Assembly (NCBI GenBank): GCA_902805775.1
Contig: CADCUB010000071.1
Span: 1-39,882, forward strand
Direction of reading: 5' to 3'
Origin: an uncultured Frankineae bacterium
Lineage (GTDB): Bacteria > Actinomycetota > Actinomycetes > Mycobacteriales > SCTD01
Length of the DNA: 39,882 nucleotides
Shown piece after piece: positions 16,601 through 24,453 of this stretch (positions are counted from its first letter, which is position 1; each line of letters begins with the position of its first letter). The notes below the pieces were generated by a model that was not told where the DNA came from, made no database searches, and worked only from the letters and a program-made list of their open reading frames with translations. The translations under genes were made by a program, and so were the position numbers.

Positions 16601-17047
16601 TCGATGATCCCGACGGAGGCCTTCTTCTACGGGCTGCAGCCCGGCCGGACCGTCAGCGTCCGGCTCGAGGCGGGCGTGGAGGTGCTCGTCGACCTCGACA
16701 CCGTGGGAGAGCTGGGCGAGGACGGCATGCGCACCCTGCATGTGCGCGTCAACGGCCAGCCGCGGCCCGTACGCGTGCGCGACAGGTCCGTGGAGGTCTC
16801 CAGCAAGGCCGCCCGCCGGGCCGACCCCGGCGACCCGCGCCAGGTCGGCGCGTCCCTGCCGGGGCTCGTCATGCCGAAGGTCGCGGCCGGTGACCGGGTC
16901 ACCAAGGGACAGCCGCTCGCGGTCGTGGAGGCCATGAAGATGGAGTCGACCGTCTCCAGTCCCTCGGACGGGACGGTGCTCGAGATCGCCGTGCAATCAG
17001 GTGCCTCGGTCGAGGTCGGCGACCTGCTGGTGGTCCTCGGCGAGTGA
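13676..17047 (+). CDS. pyc: Pyruvate carboxylase
   Basis: A 1123-residue single-chain enzyme, full length for the family. It makes oxaloacetate from pyruvate, bicarbonate and ATP to refill the TCA cycle. Domains in order: biotin carboxylase N-domain (KVLVANRSEIAVRVMRAA at the start, HPGYGFLSES near 80), ATP-grasp (around AAAGGGGRGLRLV, and FMEMNPRIQVEHTVTEEVTG), biotin carboxylase C-domain (QCRITTEDP), carboxyltransferase from about 520 (DTTLRDAHQSLLATRLRT, LRGRNAVGYTPYPD, HTHDTTGGQ), conserved carboxylase domain to about 1020, and a biotinyl domain with EAMKMES, the modified lysine being about residue 1088. The GTG start has GAGGGGAG 7 nt upstream. It stands alone; biotin made or imported elsewhere would be needed. 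Confidence 0.97.
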   Translation: MRKVLVANRSEIAVRVMRAAHEQDLATVGVFTPEDRGALHRTKAGEAYQLGEPGHPVRGYLDVDALIEVALRSGADALHPGYGFLSESAALADACAEAGIVFVGPPAAVLRLTGDKVTARQAAVAAGLPVLRASDPLPDGEGAAEAAEAVGFPLFVKAAAGGGGRGLRLVRTPGELADAAASASREAAAAFGDGTVFLEQAVERPRHIEVQVLGDTHGSVVHLHERDCSVQRRHQKVVELAPAPDLPEATRTGLHEAALAFARSVGYVNAGTVEFLVGTDGSFTFMEMNPRIQVEHTVTEEVTGVDLVGSQLKIAAGATLAELGLVQDRITVRGCAVQCRITTEDPADDFRPDTGTIASYQSPGGPGVRLDGAVYAGIEITPYFDSLLVKLTTRAPDLRTAANRTRRALREFRVRGVRTNVEFLYRLMEDEDFLSGAVPTSFLAEHPQLTDAPAVTDRTTRMLGALADATVNGLSRPDRPLLDPLAKLPDLPDAPALQGSRRQLDELGPERWAQALRERTSLAVTDTTLRDAHQSLLATRLRTADVLSAAPAFARLLPGLLSLEAWGGATYDVALRFLHEDPWQRLASLREAAPDLCLQMLLRGRNAVGYTPYPDRVVQVFVAEAAATGVDIFRVFDALNDLEQMRPALDAVREAGKVAEGTLCYTGDLTSPGERLYTLDYYLRLAEGLVEAGAHVLAVKDMAGLLRPAAADRLVRALRSRFDLPVHLHTHDTTGGQLATLLAASAAGVDAVDAAAAPMSGGTSQPNMSALVAATDHTERETGLSLTALSALEPYWEAVRDLYAPFEAGLRAPTGTVYRHEIPGGQLTNLRQQAIAVGLGDRWEDVQELYAVANELLGKPIKVTPTSKVVGDLALFLASGDVDVERLREDPGAYDLPASVLGYLAGELGTPPAGFPEPFRSRAVAGRAEELPEVSLQSDDDRALDGPDRRAVLSRLLFPGPWKDFEQAQAEHGDVSMIPTEAFFYGLQPGRTVSVRLEAGVEVLVDLDTVGELGEDGMRTLHVRVNGQPRPVRVRDRSVEVSSKAARRADPGDPRQVGASLPGLVMPKVAAGDRVTKGQPLAVVEAMKMESTVSSPSDGTVLEIAVQSGASVEVGDLLVVLGE

Positions 17048-17102
17048 GCCACGGGTCCGGCGACCATGTCGGCGCGCCGCGGGACCCCACGGCGTCGCTC
17101 CG

Positions 17103-17209
17103 CAGTGGACCGGAGCAGCCGGGGTGACTCTCGCAACCCGACCTCGGGAGGACCTTGCGACCTGAAGACCGCCGCCGGTGCTGCCGGAGCGTGGAGGCGA
17201 GGTCCACTG
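17103..17209. promoter_or_regulatory. Widely spaced 9-bp inverted repeat upstream of the PucR gene
   Basis: CAGTGGACC (17103-17111) and its complement GGTCCACTG (17201-17209) lie in the 304-nt gap between pyruvate carboxylase and the PucR-type regulator. Two half sites 89 nt apart could support looping by a regulator, but chance is possible. A GGGTCC/GGACCC pair just after pyc (about 17052-17087) may form a weak terminator. Nothing else is seen in this gap. Confidence 0.25.
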
Positions 17210-17351
17210 GTGGGCAGCTCCTCCACCGACGTCGCGCCGTTCGTGGCCGAGGTCTCCATGGTGCTGCTCGAGGGCACTCCGTACGGTGTGGCGGTCCGCA
17301 CGCGGAGTCCCACGACCGGAGGTCCCCGTCCCGCATGCCGCAGCTGCCGTC

Positions 17352-19355
17352 GTGACCGCCGAGCCGCTCAGCCGCCTGTCGGAGGGCGCACCGGCCGTGG
17401 TGTTCCGGCTGCTGTCGCTGCTGGCCGCCGAGGCGCCGCTCGAGGACTTCCACGCCGTGCTCGCCGACCCTGCCCTGACCTCGGCGGCGGACGAGGCGAA
17501 GCCGCTGCGGGAGGCGGTCCGCGACGCGCTGCAGGTCCGCTCCCTGCTCGCGGCGCGGCGCCGGCGGGAGCAGGAGCTCAGCGCGCTCTACGAGACCGCC
17601 GGCGACCTGTCGTCGCTGCGCGACCTGGAGGCGGTCCTGCAGGCGATCGTGCGCCGGGCCCGGCAGCTGCTCGACACCGACGCGGCCTACCTCATGCTGC
17701 ACGACGAGAGCCGCCAGCTGACCAGCATGCGGGTGACCGACGGCATCCGCACGGACGCCTTCAAGGCCACGCAGCTCCGGCTCGGCGCCGGTCTCGGCGG
17801 CATGGTCGCCGCGACGTGCGAGCCCTACGCCACCGCCGACTACAGCTCCGACGAGCGGCTGCAGCACCGGATCGACGACGTCGTCGCGGGCGAGGGCCTG
17901 GTGGCCATCCTCGGCGTCCCGCTGCGCCGCCGGACCTCCGTCATCGGCGTGCTGTTCGCCGCCAACCGTCGGCAGCGACCTTTCAGCCGCGACGAGACGG
18001 CCCTGCTGACCTCGCTCGCCGACCACGCCGCGATCGCCATCGAGAACGCCTCGCTGTTCGCGGACGTCCAGGCGGCGGTGGACGAGCTGCGGCAGGCCAA
18101 CGCCCTGGTCCGGCGCAACAGCGAGCAGGTCGAGCGGGCGACCGCCATGCACGAGCGCCTGCACGCCGTGATGCTCCGGGGCGGGCGCCTGCGCGAGGTC
18201 GTGCACGTCGCCGAGGAGCTGCTGGGCGGCGACCTCGCCGTGCTCGACGCCTCCGGGCGGACGGTGGCCGTCGTGGGCGACGAGGCGCGCACCGAGGCGG
18301 TCGTCGAGGCGCTCACCGCCGAGCACGGGGTGCTGCCCGGCTCGGGGACCGCACCCGGTGACCGGGCCGCCCTGCGGCACACGGTGCAGTCCGACGGTCC
18401 GGCCGGCACGCCCGTCACGGTGGTCCCGGTGCGGGCGGGAGCGGAGGCGCTCGGCACCGTCGTGTTCGCCGGGCGGGTCCTCGACGACCTCGAGGTGCGC
18501 CTGCTGGAGCGGGCCGCCGTCGTGACGGCGCTGCTGCTGCTCCACGACCGCTCGCTCTCGGAGGCCGAGCAGCAGGTCCGCGGCGAGCTCGTCGACGACC
18601 TGGTCTCGACGCCGCAGCGCGACGCCACCGCGCTGCACCGCCGGGCCGCCCACCTCGGGCTCGACCTGCGCACGCCGTACGTCGTGGTCGTGGCCCGGCC
18701 TCGCGACCCGGCAGCCTGCGTGAGCGGCCTGCGGGCGGGGACGCTGCCGGGCGACGTGCGGCCAGGGCTGCACGCCCTTCACCAGGGCGATCTGGTGCTG
18801 CTCGTGCCGGCCGAGGCGGACGGGGCAGCCCCCGAGCGGGCGGCGTCCGCGGCCGCCGCGCGCCTGTCGGCGCAGCTGCGCTCGGCCGGCGGCTGCGCCT
18901 TCACCGTCGGTGCGGCCGGCCCGGCGACGGGTGTGGGCTCGGTGCCCGAGCTGCACCGCGACGCCGTCCGCTGCTGCGAGGTGCTCGTCTCCCTCGGCCG
19001 GACCGGCGAGTCGGCCAGCTCCGACGACCTCGGGGTCTACGGCCTGCTGCTCGGCGCCGGCGCGCAGGACGACGTCCGCCGCTTCGTGCGGCGCACGGTC
19101 GGGCCCGTGCTCGACTACGACCGCGACCGGGGCAGCGAGCTCGCGCGCACCCTGCTCACCTGGTACTCCTGCGGCGGCAACCTGACCCGCACGTCGGCCG
19201 AGCTGTACGTGCACGTGAACACGCTCTACCAGCGGCTCGACCGGGTGACCGCCCTGCTCGGCGACGGCTGGCGCTCCGGCGACGGGGCTCTGCAGACCCA
19301 CCTGGCGCTGCAGGCGCACCGCGCGCTGGTGGACGTCCGACCCTCCGACAGCTAG
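17352..19355 (+). CDS. PucR-type transcription regulator with GAF domain
   Basis: A 667-residue cytoplasmic regulator. After a helical N-terminus, a GAF ligand-sensing domain covers about residues 75-235 (SALYETAGDLSSLRDLEAVLQAI, GLVAILGVPL, FSRDETALLTSLADHAAIAIENA). A coiled coil of about 50 residues follows (ELRQANALVRRNSEQVERA). The C-terminus carries the PucR helix-turn-helix: ELARTLLTWYSCGGNLTRTSAELYVHVNTLYQRLDRV. PucR/CdaR proteins often activate nearby catabolic genes in response to their substrate. The CoA-transferase genes start 27 nt downstream, so it probably controls, and is cotranscribed with, the ketone-body genes (inference). The GTG start is the first that gives a family-like N-terminus; its ribosome site is weak, so a start further upstream is possible. 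Confidence 0.85.
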   Translation: MTAEPLSRLSEGAPAVVFRLLSLLAAEAPLEDFHAVLADPALTSAADEAKPLREAVRDALQVRSLLAARRRREQELSALYETAGDLSSLRDLEAVLQAIVRRARQLLDTDAAYLMLHDESRQLTSMRVTDGIRTDAFKATQLRLGAGLGGMVAATCEPYATADYSSDERLQHRIDDVVAGEGLVAILGVPLRRRTSVIGVLFAANRRQRPFSRDETALLTSLADHAAIAIENASLFADVQAAVDELRQANALVRRNSEQVERATAMHERLHAVMLRGGRLREVVHVAEELLGGDLAVLDASGRTVAVVGDEARTEAVVEALTAEHGVLPGSGTAPGDRAALRHTVQSDGPAGTPVTVVPVRAGAEALGTVVFAGRVLDDLEVRLLERAAVVTALLLLHDRSLSEAEQQVRGELVDDLVSTPQRDATALHRRAAHLGLDLRTPYVVVVARPRDPAACVSGLRAGTLPGDVRPGLHALHQGDLVLLVPAEADGAAPERAASAAAARLSAQLRSAGGCAFTVGAAGPATGVGSVPELHRDAVRCCEVLVSLGRTGESASSDDLGVYGLLLGAGAQDDVRRFVRRTVGPVLDYDRDRGSELARTLLTWYSCGGNLTRTSAELYVHVNTLYQRLDRVTALLGDGWRSGDGALQTHLALQAHRALVDVRPSDS

Positions 19356-19382
19356 TCCCTCGAACAGGAAGGCCCTCCGTCC

Positions 19383-20201
19383 ATGGACAAGGTCGTACCG
19401 AGCGCCGCCGAGGCGGTGGCCGACGTCGTCAGCGGGTCCTCGCTGGCCGTCGGCGGCTTCGGCTTGTGCGGGGTGCCCGTCGCCCTCATCGCCGCACTGC
19501 TCGAGAGCGGGGTCGACGACCTCGAGACGGTGAGCAACAACTGCGGGGTGGACGCCTGGGGCCTCGGCATGCTGCTGACCGCCAAGCGGATCCGCCGCAC
19601 GACGGGGTCGTACGTCGGGGAGAACAAGGAGTTCGAGCGGCAGTTCCTCGGCGGCGAGCTCGAGGTCGAGCTGACCCCGCAGGGGACGCTCGCCGAGCGG
19701 CTGCGCGCCGGCGGGGCCGGCATCCCGGCGTTCTTCACCCCGGCGGGCGTCGGCACGCAGGTGGCCGACGGCGGCCTGCCGCTGCGCTACGACGGCGCTG
19801 GCGGCGTCGCGCTGGCCAGCGAGCCGAAGGAGACGAGGGAGTTCGACGGGCTGACGTACGTGCTCGAGCGGGCGATCCGCACCGACTTCGCGCTCGTGCA
19901 CGCCCGCTACGGCGACCGGCACGGCAACCTCGTCTACGCCAAGTCCGCGGCCAACTTCAACCCGCTGTGCGCCGCCGCCGGCCGGGTGACCATCGCGCAG
20001 GTCGAGCAGCTGGTGGAGCCGGGCGAGCTCGACCCGGCCACGGTCCACACCCCCGGGGTGTTCGTGCAGCGGGTGGTGCACGTGCCCGACCTGGACAAGC
20101 GCGTCGAGAAGCGCACCGTGCGCACCACCGACACCGCCGCTCCCGCGGCGGTCACTTCCGATGCCGCTCCCGCGGCGGCCGGCGACGAGACGAGGCCCTG
20201 A
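19383..20201 (+). CDS. scoA: 3-oxoacid CoA-transferase subunit A
   Basis: A 272-residue class I CoA-transferase alpha subunit. The CoA-binding GGFGLCGVP is at residues 24-32, followed by VSNNCGVDAWGLGMLL, SYVGENKEFERQFLGGELEVELTPQGTLAERLRAGGAGIPAFFT and a YAKSAANFNP motif. With subunit B it moves CoA from succinyl-CoA to acetoacetate or a related 3-oxoacid. The last 30 residues are a low-complexity Ala/Pro tail that contains two AAPAA units encoded by a direct repeat. AGGAAGG precedes the ATG. The next gene starts 3 nt after its stop. A role in 3-oxoadipate use (PcaI) is possible, but the neighbouring 3-hydroxybutyrate dehydrogenase favours acetoacetate. Confidence 0.93.
   Translation: MDKVVPSAAEAVADVVSGSSLAVGGFGLCGVPVALIAALLESGVDDLETVSNNCGVDAWGLGMLLTAKRIRRTTGSYVGENKEFERQFLGGELEVELTPQGTLAERLRAGGAGIPAFFTPAGVGTQVADGGLPLRYDGAGGVALASEPKETREFDGLTYVLERAIRTDFALVHARYGDRHGNLVYAKSAANFNPLCAAAGRVTIAQVEQLVEPGELDPATVHTPGVFVQRVVHVPDLDKRVEKRTVRTTDTAAPAAVTSDAAPAAAGDETRP
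20134..20178 (+). repeat. Direct repeat with hairpins in the scoA tail
   Basis: GCCGCTCCCGCGGCGG occurs at 20136-20151 and 20163-20178 (period 27). Each copy folds on itself: a perfect 7-bp stem with loop TCCC at 20134-20151 and a 5-bp stem with the same loop at 20163-20176. It encodes the AAPAA repeats just before scoB, so it could also shape translation of scoB. Confidence 0.6.
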
Positions 20202-20204
20202 GAC

Positions 20205-20843
20205 ATGCCCCTCACCCGCGAGCAGATGGCGGCGCGCGTCGCCCGCGAGCTGTCCGACGGCTCCTACGTCAACCTCGGCATCGGCCTGCCGACCCTGGTC
20301 CCCAACCACGTGCCGGACGGGGTGCACGTCGTCCTGCAGTCGGAGAACGGCGTGCTCGGCGTCGGCCCGTACCCGCGCGAGGACGAGGTCGACCCCGACC
20401 TGATCAACGCGGGCAAGGAGACGGTGACGGTCCTGCCGGGAGCGTCCTTCTTCGACTCGGCCAGCTCGTTCTCCATGATCCGCGGCGGGCACGTCGACGT
20501 CGCGGTGCTCGGCGCCATGCAGGTGTCCGAGACGGGGGACCTCGCCAACTGGATGATCCCCGGCAAGGTGGTCAAGGGCATGGGCGGTGCGATGGACCTC
20601 GTCCACGGCGCCAAGCGGGTGCTCGTGATGATGGAGCACACCGCCCGCGGCGGCGGTCACAAGATCGTGCGGCAGTGCTCCCTGCCGATCACCGGCCTGG
20701 CCTGCGTGCAGCGCATCGTCACCGACCTGGCCGTGATCGACGTCGAGGCCTCGGGGCTGGTGCTGCGCGAGACGGCACCGGGCGTCAGCGTCGACGACGT
20801 GCGGGCCGCGACCGAGCCGGACCTCGAGGTCCGGCTCACCTGA
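20205..20843 (+). CDS. scoB: 3-oxoacid CoA-transferase subunit B
   Basis: A 212-residue class I CoA-transferase beta subunit. [13 protein letters not shown] lies at about residues 25-37 and the catalytic glutamate is in QSENGVLG (Glu47). In this family that Glu forms the enzyme-CoA thioester. Further family segments are [44 protein letters not shown] and ARGGGHKI. Together with subunit A it activates acetoacetate to acetoacetyl-CoA, which thiolase can split to acetyl-CoA; no thiolase gene lies in this window. A strong hairpin follows 8 nt after the stop. Confidence 0.95.
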   Translation: MPLTREQMAARVARELSDGSYVNLGIGLPTLVPNHVPDGVHVVLQSENGVLGVGPYPREDEVDPDLINAGKETVTVLPGASFFDSASSFSMIRGGHVDVAVLGAMQVSETGDLANWMIPGKVVKGMGGAMDLVHGAKRVLVMMEHTARGGGHKIVRQCSLPITGLACVQRIVTDLAVIDVEASGLVLRETAPGVSVDDVRAATEPDLEVRLT

Positions 20844-20851
20844 CACCAGGC

Positions 20852-20878
20852 CCGGGGTGGAGCTCCGCTCCATCCCGG
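20852..20878 (+). terminator. Hairpin between scoB and the 3-hydroxybutyrate dehydrogenase gene
   Basis: A 12-bp stem (one G-T pair) of 20852-20863 with 20867-20878 and a 3-nt TCC loop begins 8 nt after the scoB stop. No T-run follows. It may lower readthrough into the dehydrogenase gene or protect the scoAB message. The rest of the 127-nt gap shows nothing but a GGAGGA ribosome site. Confidence 0.6.
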
Positions 20879-20970
20879 CAGCCCCGGTTGTGGGCGTGGC
20901 GCACGTTGGTGTCCGACTCCGACAGCGGCAGCATCGGGCCGCCGCTCCCGACGTCCCGGAGGACCGTCCC

Positions 20971-21768
20971 ATGACCGCTCCCGCTCCCGACGCCGTCGCG
21001 GGTGCCCTGGACCTGTCCGGCCGGCGGGTGGTGGTGACCGGCGGCGGCAGCGGCATCGGCGCGGCCTGCGCGGCGCGGCTGGCCTCGGCCGGCGCCGAGG
21101 TCGTCGTGCTCGACCTGTCGCAGGAGGCAGCCGAGCGCGTCGCCGCGGAGGTGGGCGGCGAGCCGCTGGTCGGCGACCTCGGCGACCCCGCGGCAGTCCA
21201 CCGGCTGTGCGCGCCCGACGGCCCCGTCGCCGGCGCCGACGTGGTCGTCAACAACGCCGGGCTGCAGCACGTCTCGCCGGTGGAGGACTTCCCGCCCGAG
21301 CGCTTCTCGCTGATCCTGCGGGTGATGCTCGAGGCGCCCTTCCAGCTGGTGCGGGCGGCTCTGCCGCACATGTACGCCTCGGGCTGGGGTCGCGTCGTCA
21401 ACATCTCCTCCGTGCACGGGCTGCGGGCCAGCCCGAACAAGTCGGCGTACGTCGCGGCCAAGCACGGCCTGGAGGGGCTGAGCAAGGTCATCGCCCTGGA
21501 GGGCGGTGCCCGAGGGGTCACCTCCAACACGATCTGCCCCGGCTACGTGCGGACCCCGCTGGTCGAGGGCCAGATCGCCGCCCAGGCAAGGGCTCACGGC
21601 ATCGCCGAGGAGGACGTCGTGGAGACCGTGATGCTGACCGCGCCGGCGATCAAGAGGTTGATCGAGCCGTCCGAGGTCGCCGAGCTCGCGGCCTACCTGT
21701 GCTCGCCGGCGGGGTCGTTCGCCAACGGCAGCTCCTTCGTCCTGGACGGCGGGTGGTCCGCGCGCTGA
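20971..21768 (+). CDS. bdhA: 3-hydroxybutyrate dehydrogenase (SDR family)
   Basis: A 265-residue classical short-chain dehydrogenase. TGGGSGIG (residues 23-30) binds NAD, VNNAG is at 93-97, and the catalytic Ser147, Tyr160 and Lys164 are in NISSVHG and SAYVAAKHG. NNAGLQHVSPVEDFP and the NISSVHGLRASPNKSAYVAAKHG stretch are typical of D-3-hydroxybutyrate dehydrogenases, which oxidise 3-hydroxybutyrate to acetoacetate. That product is the substrate of the CoA-transferase encoded just upstream. GGAGGA lies 7 nt before the ATG. Substrate assignment is by family resemblance and context; another 3-hydroxyacid is possible. Confidence 0.88.
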   Translation: MTAPAPDAVAGALDLSGRRVVVTGGGSGIGAACAARLASAGAEVVVLDLSQEAAERVAAEVGGEPLVGDLGDPAAVHRLCAPDGPVAGADVVVNNAGLQHVSPVEDFPPERFSLILRVMLEAPFQLVRAALPHMYASGWGRVVNISSVHGLRASPNKSAYVAAKHGLEGLSKVIALEGGARGVTSNTICPGYVRTPLVEGQIAAQARAHGIAEEDVVETVMLTAPAIKRLIEPSEVAELAAYLCSPAGSFANGSSFVLDGGWSAR

Positions 21769-21830
21769 CCCGTTCGGGTACCGCCCGTGGAGAAGATGCG
21801 CAGTCGACACGCTCAGCGTTGGAGACTGTC

Positions 21831-21858
21831 TACAGTGACCCAGGTCACCACGTGTGGT
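21831..21858 (+). promoter_or_regulatory. Putative promoter and two adjoining palindromes before the Liv-type operon
   Basis: A TACAGT box (21831-21836) fits the actinobacterial -10. It runs into GTGACC-CA-GGTCAC (21835-21848), and that overlaps ACCAC-GT-GTGGT (21847-21858). Two palindromes over a likely transcription start look like operators. The leader to the TTG start would be about 100 nt. No good -35 is seen. Confidence 0.45.
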
Positions 21859-21941
21859 CTCCTCTCCGAGGTCCGCCGTGCACCGCGCGTCCGGCCGTCC
21901 GACCCTGCGTCGCCCCCCTGTGCACGAGAGGAGCTCCACCC

Positions 21942-22730
21942 TTGCTCGAGGTCGAGGACCTGAGGGTCACGTACGGCGGTGCGGTCGAGGCACTGCGCGG
22001 CGTCACCCTCGCGGTGCCGGACGGCAAGGTCGTCGCCGTGCTGGGCAGCAACGGGGCCGGCAAGACCACCCTGCTGCGGGCCGTCTCGTCGGTCCTGCGG
22101 CTGCACAGGGGCAGGGTCGAGTCCGGCTCGGTGACCTTCGACGGCAAGAGCCTGCTGGGCAAGGACCCGTCGCAGGTCGTCGACCTCGGCCTGGTCCAGG
22201 TGCCCGAGGGCCGTCGGATCTTCAGCCGCCTGACCGTCGAGGAGAACCTGCGCGCCGGGGGGATGGGCGCCCGCGACAAGAGCGCGAAGAAGGCTGCGCA
22301 GCAGCGGGTCTACGACCTGTTCCCCGTGCTGGCCGAGCGCCGCACCGGGCGCGCCGGGCTCCTGTCGGGTGGTGAGCAGCAGATGCTGGCGATCGGCCGG
22401 GCGCTCATGGCCGCGCCGAAGGTGCTGCTGCTCGACGAGCCCTCGCTCGGCCTGGCGCCGCGGATCATCGGCCAGATCGGCGAGATCATCCACGAGATCA
22501 ACCGGCAGGGCACCAGCGTCCTGCTCGTGGAGCAGAACGCCACGATGGCGCTCGAGGTCGCCGACCTCGCCTACGTCCTCGACGTGGGGGAGGTGTCGCT
22601 GCAGGGCGACGCCAAGGAGCTCGCCGCCACCGACGAGGTGCAGAAGCTCTACCTCGGTCACGGCAGCGACGCCGACGAGGTGCACGCCGTCGTCAGCACC
22701 GGCAAGACGCTGAGCAGGTGGACGGCGTGA
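21942..22730 (+). CDS. Liv-type ABC importer ATPase (LivF-like)
   Basis: A 262-residue ATPase of the branched-chain amino acid importer class. Walker A GSNGAGKT is at about 36-43; the LivF-type features PEGRRIFSRLTVEENL, the signature LSGGEQQML, Walker B VLLLDEPSLGLAPRI and LLVEQNA are present. A TTG start is chosen: AGAGGAG (21927-21933) lies 8 nt before it, the protein then begins directly with the LLEVEDLRVTYGG strand, and no ATG or GTG in this frame has such a site. It is the first gene of five; its stop overlaps the start of the second ATPase. A second ATPase, two permeases and a lipoprotein follow in order. Substrate may be an organic acid, given the genes upstream (inference). Confidence 0.88.
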   Translation: MLEVEDLRVTYGGAVEALRGVTLAVPDGKVVAVLGSNGAGKTTLLRAVSSVLRLHRGRVESGSVTFDGKSLLGKDPSQVVDLGLVQVPEGRRIFSRLTVEENLRAGGMGARDKSAKKAAQQRVYDLFPVLAERRTGRAGLLSGGEQQMLAIGRALMAAPKVLLLDEPSLGLAPRIIGQIGEIIHEINRQGTSVLLVEQNATMALEVADLAYVLDVGEVSLQGDAKELAATDEVQKLYLGHGSDADEVHAVVSTGKTLSRWTA

Positions 22731-23566
22731 GCGTCCGGGTGGAGCGGGGCGCCGGCCCCACGGCTGCGGGGGACCGCGGCATCCCGCCGCTCGTGGTCCG
22801 CGACGTCACCGTGCAGTTCGGCGCCCTCAAGGCGCTGTCGGAGGTGTCCTTCACGGTCGAGCCCGGCACGATCCACGCGATCATCGGCCCGAACGGCGCG
22901 GGCAAGAGCACCATGTTCAACGTCCTGTCCGGCGTCTACAAGGCCACCGCCGGCGACGTGCGCTTCGGCGACGCGGTGCTCACCACCCTGCGACCGCACC
23001 AGATCGCCAAGCTGCGCGTGGCCCGCGCGTTCCAGAACATCGCGCTGTCCGGCACCCAGACGGTCGCCGAGAACCTCATGCTCGGCCGTCACCACCTGAC
23101 CGCCGCCGGCTTCCTGTCCGCCGGGCTCCGCCTGCCCAAGGCGACGAAGGAGGGCCGGCTGCACGGGCAGCGGGTCCGGGAGATCGCCGAGTTCCTCGAG
23201 CTCGGCGACAAGCTCGAGACGCCGGTCGGCGTCCTGTCGTACGGCGACCAGAAGCGCGTCGAGGTCGCCCGGGCGCTGTGCACCGAGCCCGACCTGCTGC
23301 TGCTCGACGAGCCGGTGGCCGGCATGAACGCCGAGGAGACCCGCCGCATGGCGGCCGCCGTCCTCGAGATCCGCTCCGCGCTGGGGATCTCCGTCGTCCT
23401 GGTCGAGCACGACATGGGCATGGTGATGGGCATCGCCGACCGCATCACCGTGCTCGACTTCGGCCGCCGCATCGCCGACGGCACCCCCGAGCAGGTCCAG
23501 TCCGACCCCGAGGTCATCCGGGCCTACCTCGGCAGCGGCGACGACACCGAGGAGTCCTCTGCATGA
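22727..23566 (+). CDS. Liv-type ABC importer ATPase (LivG-like)
   Basis: A 279-residue ATPase, the LivG partner. Walker A GPNGAGKST, ARAFQNIALSGTQTVAENLMLGRH, a signature replaced by LSYGDQKRVEVARAL as is usual for LivG, Walker B LLLLDEPVAGMN, and the switch His in LVEHDMGMVMGIADRITVLDFG are all present. The N-terminus has about 20 extra polar residues. The GTG overlapping the previous stop as GTGA is preferred; another in-frame GTG lies three codons upstream. It forms the ATPase pair with the LivF-like subunit. Confidence 0.9.
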   Translation: MSVRVERGAGPTAAGDRGIPPLVVRDVTVQFGALKALSEVSFTVEPGTIHAIIGPNGAGKSTMFNVLSGVYKATAGDVRFGDAVLTTLRPHQIAKLRVARAFQNIALSGTQTVAENLMLGRHHLTAAGFLSAGLRLPKATKEGRLHGQRVREIAEFLELGDKLETPVGVLSYGDQKRVEVARALCTEPDLLLLDEPVAGMNAEETRRMAAAVLEIRSALGISVVLVEHDMGMVMGIADRITVLDFGRRIADGTPEQVQSDPEVIRAYLGSGDDTEESSA

Positions 23567-24453
23567 CCCTGTTCCTGTCCCTGCTGCTCAACGGGCTGTC
23601 GCTCGGCGCGCTCTACGCGCTGATCGCGCTCGGCTTCAGCGTCATCTTCAAGGCCTCCGAGGTCGTGAGCTTCATGCACGGCTCGCTGCTGCTGTTCGGC
23701 GCCTACACGACCGCCCGGCTGGCCGCCGACCTGCCGTTCGGCGTGGCGGTGCTGCTCGGCATCGGCCTGACCGCCGGGGTCGGCCTGCTCGTGGAGCGGC
23801 TGCTCATCAACCGGCTGCGCGGCAGCTCGGTCATCAGCCTGGCGATCCTCACCATCGGCGTCGACATCATCCTGGTCACCGAGCTGACCCGCCGGATCGG
23901 CTCCGACATCCTCAACATGCCGGCGCCGTGGGGCGGTGACGTCATCCGCATCGGCGACGTCGGCATCACCACCAACCGCGCCTACGCGATGCTCGTCGCC
24001 GCCGTCCTGATCGCGCTGTTCTTCGCGGCCTTCCGCTTCTCCGACTGGGGGGTGGCGATGCGCGCCAACGCCGAGGACGGCGAGACCGCCGCGCTCATGG
24101 GCATCAAGCCCGGCCGGGTCTCCGCCCTCGCCTGGGTCGTCGGGGCGGGCCTGGCGGCCGTCGCCGGCCTGTTCCTCGTCGGCTCACCGACCCCGGGGGT
24201 CGCGCCGGGCATCCAGGCGGTGGCGCTGCGGGCCTTCCCCGCCGCGATCCTCGGCGGGCTCGACAGCACCGGCGGGGCGCTCGTGGGGGGCCTGATCATC
24301 GGCCTGGCCGAGTCGTTCGCCTCCGGTTACCAGGACCAGATCCTGTTCCTCGGCCGCGGGTTCGGAGACGTCGTCCCGTACGTCGTCATGATCCTGGTGC
24401 TGCTGGTCCGCCCGTCCGGCCTGTTCGGCACCCGGGAGCTGACCCGTGTCTGA
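23563..24453 (+). CDS. Liv-type ABC importer permease (LivH-like)
   Basis: A 296-residue permease with about eight transmembrane segments, beginning with LFLSLLLNGLSLGALYALIALGFSVIFKASEVVSFMHGSLLLFGAY, the standard LivH N-terminus. The cytoplasmic coupling loop NAEDGETAALMGIKPGRV contacts the ATPases, and AFPAAILGGLDSTGGALVGGLIIGLAE is the typical C-terminal segment. ATGA overlap with the previous gene, with GGAG upstream. The next gene overlaps its end by 8 nt. Intact. Confidence 0.92.
   Translation: MTLFLSLLLNGLSLGALYALIALGFSVIFKASEVVSFMHGSLLLFGAYTTARLAADLPFGVAVLLGIGLTAGVGLLVERLLINRLRGSSVISLAILTIGVDIILVTELTRRIGSDILNMPAPWGGDVIRIGDVGITTNRAYAMLVAAVLIALFFAAFRFSDWGVAMRANAEDGETAALMGIKPGRVSALAWVVGAGLAAVAGLFLVGSPTPGVAPGIQAVALRAFPAAILGGLDSTGGALVGGLIIGLAESFASGYQDQILFLGRGFGDVVPYVVMILVLLVRPSGLFGTRELTRV

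Noticed and set aside
16899-21530. Minus-strand open frame of 1543 codons opposite the PucR, CoA-transferase and dehydrogenase genes
   Set aside because: It mirrors the third-position GC of real plus-strand genes. The translation is Arg/Gly/Ala-rich with no domain, and the plus-strand genes have clear family motifs.
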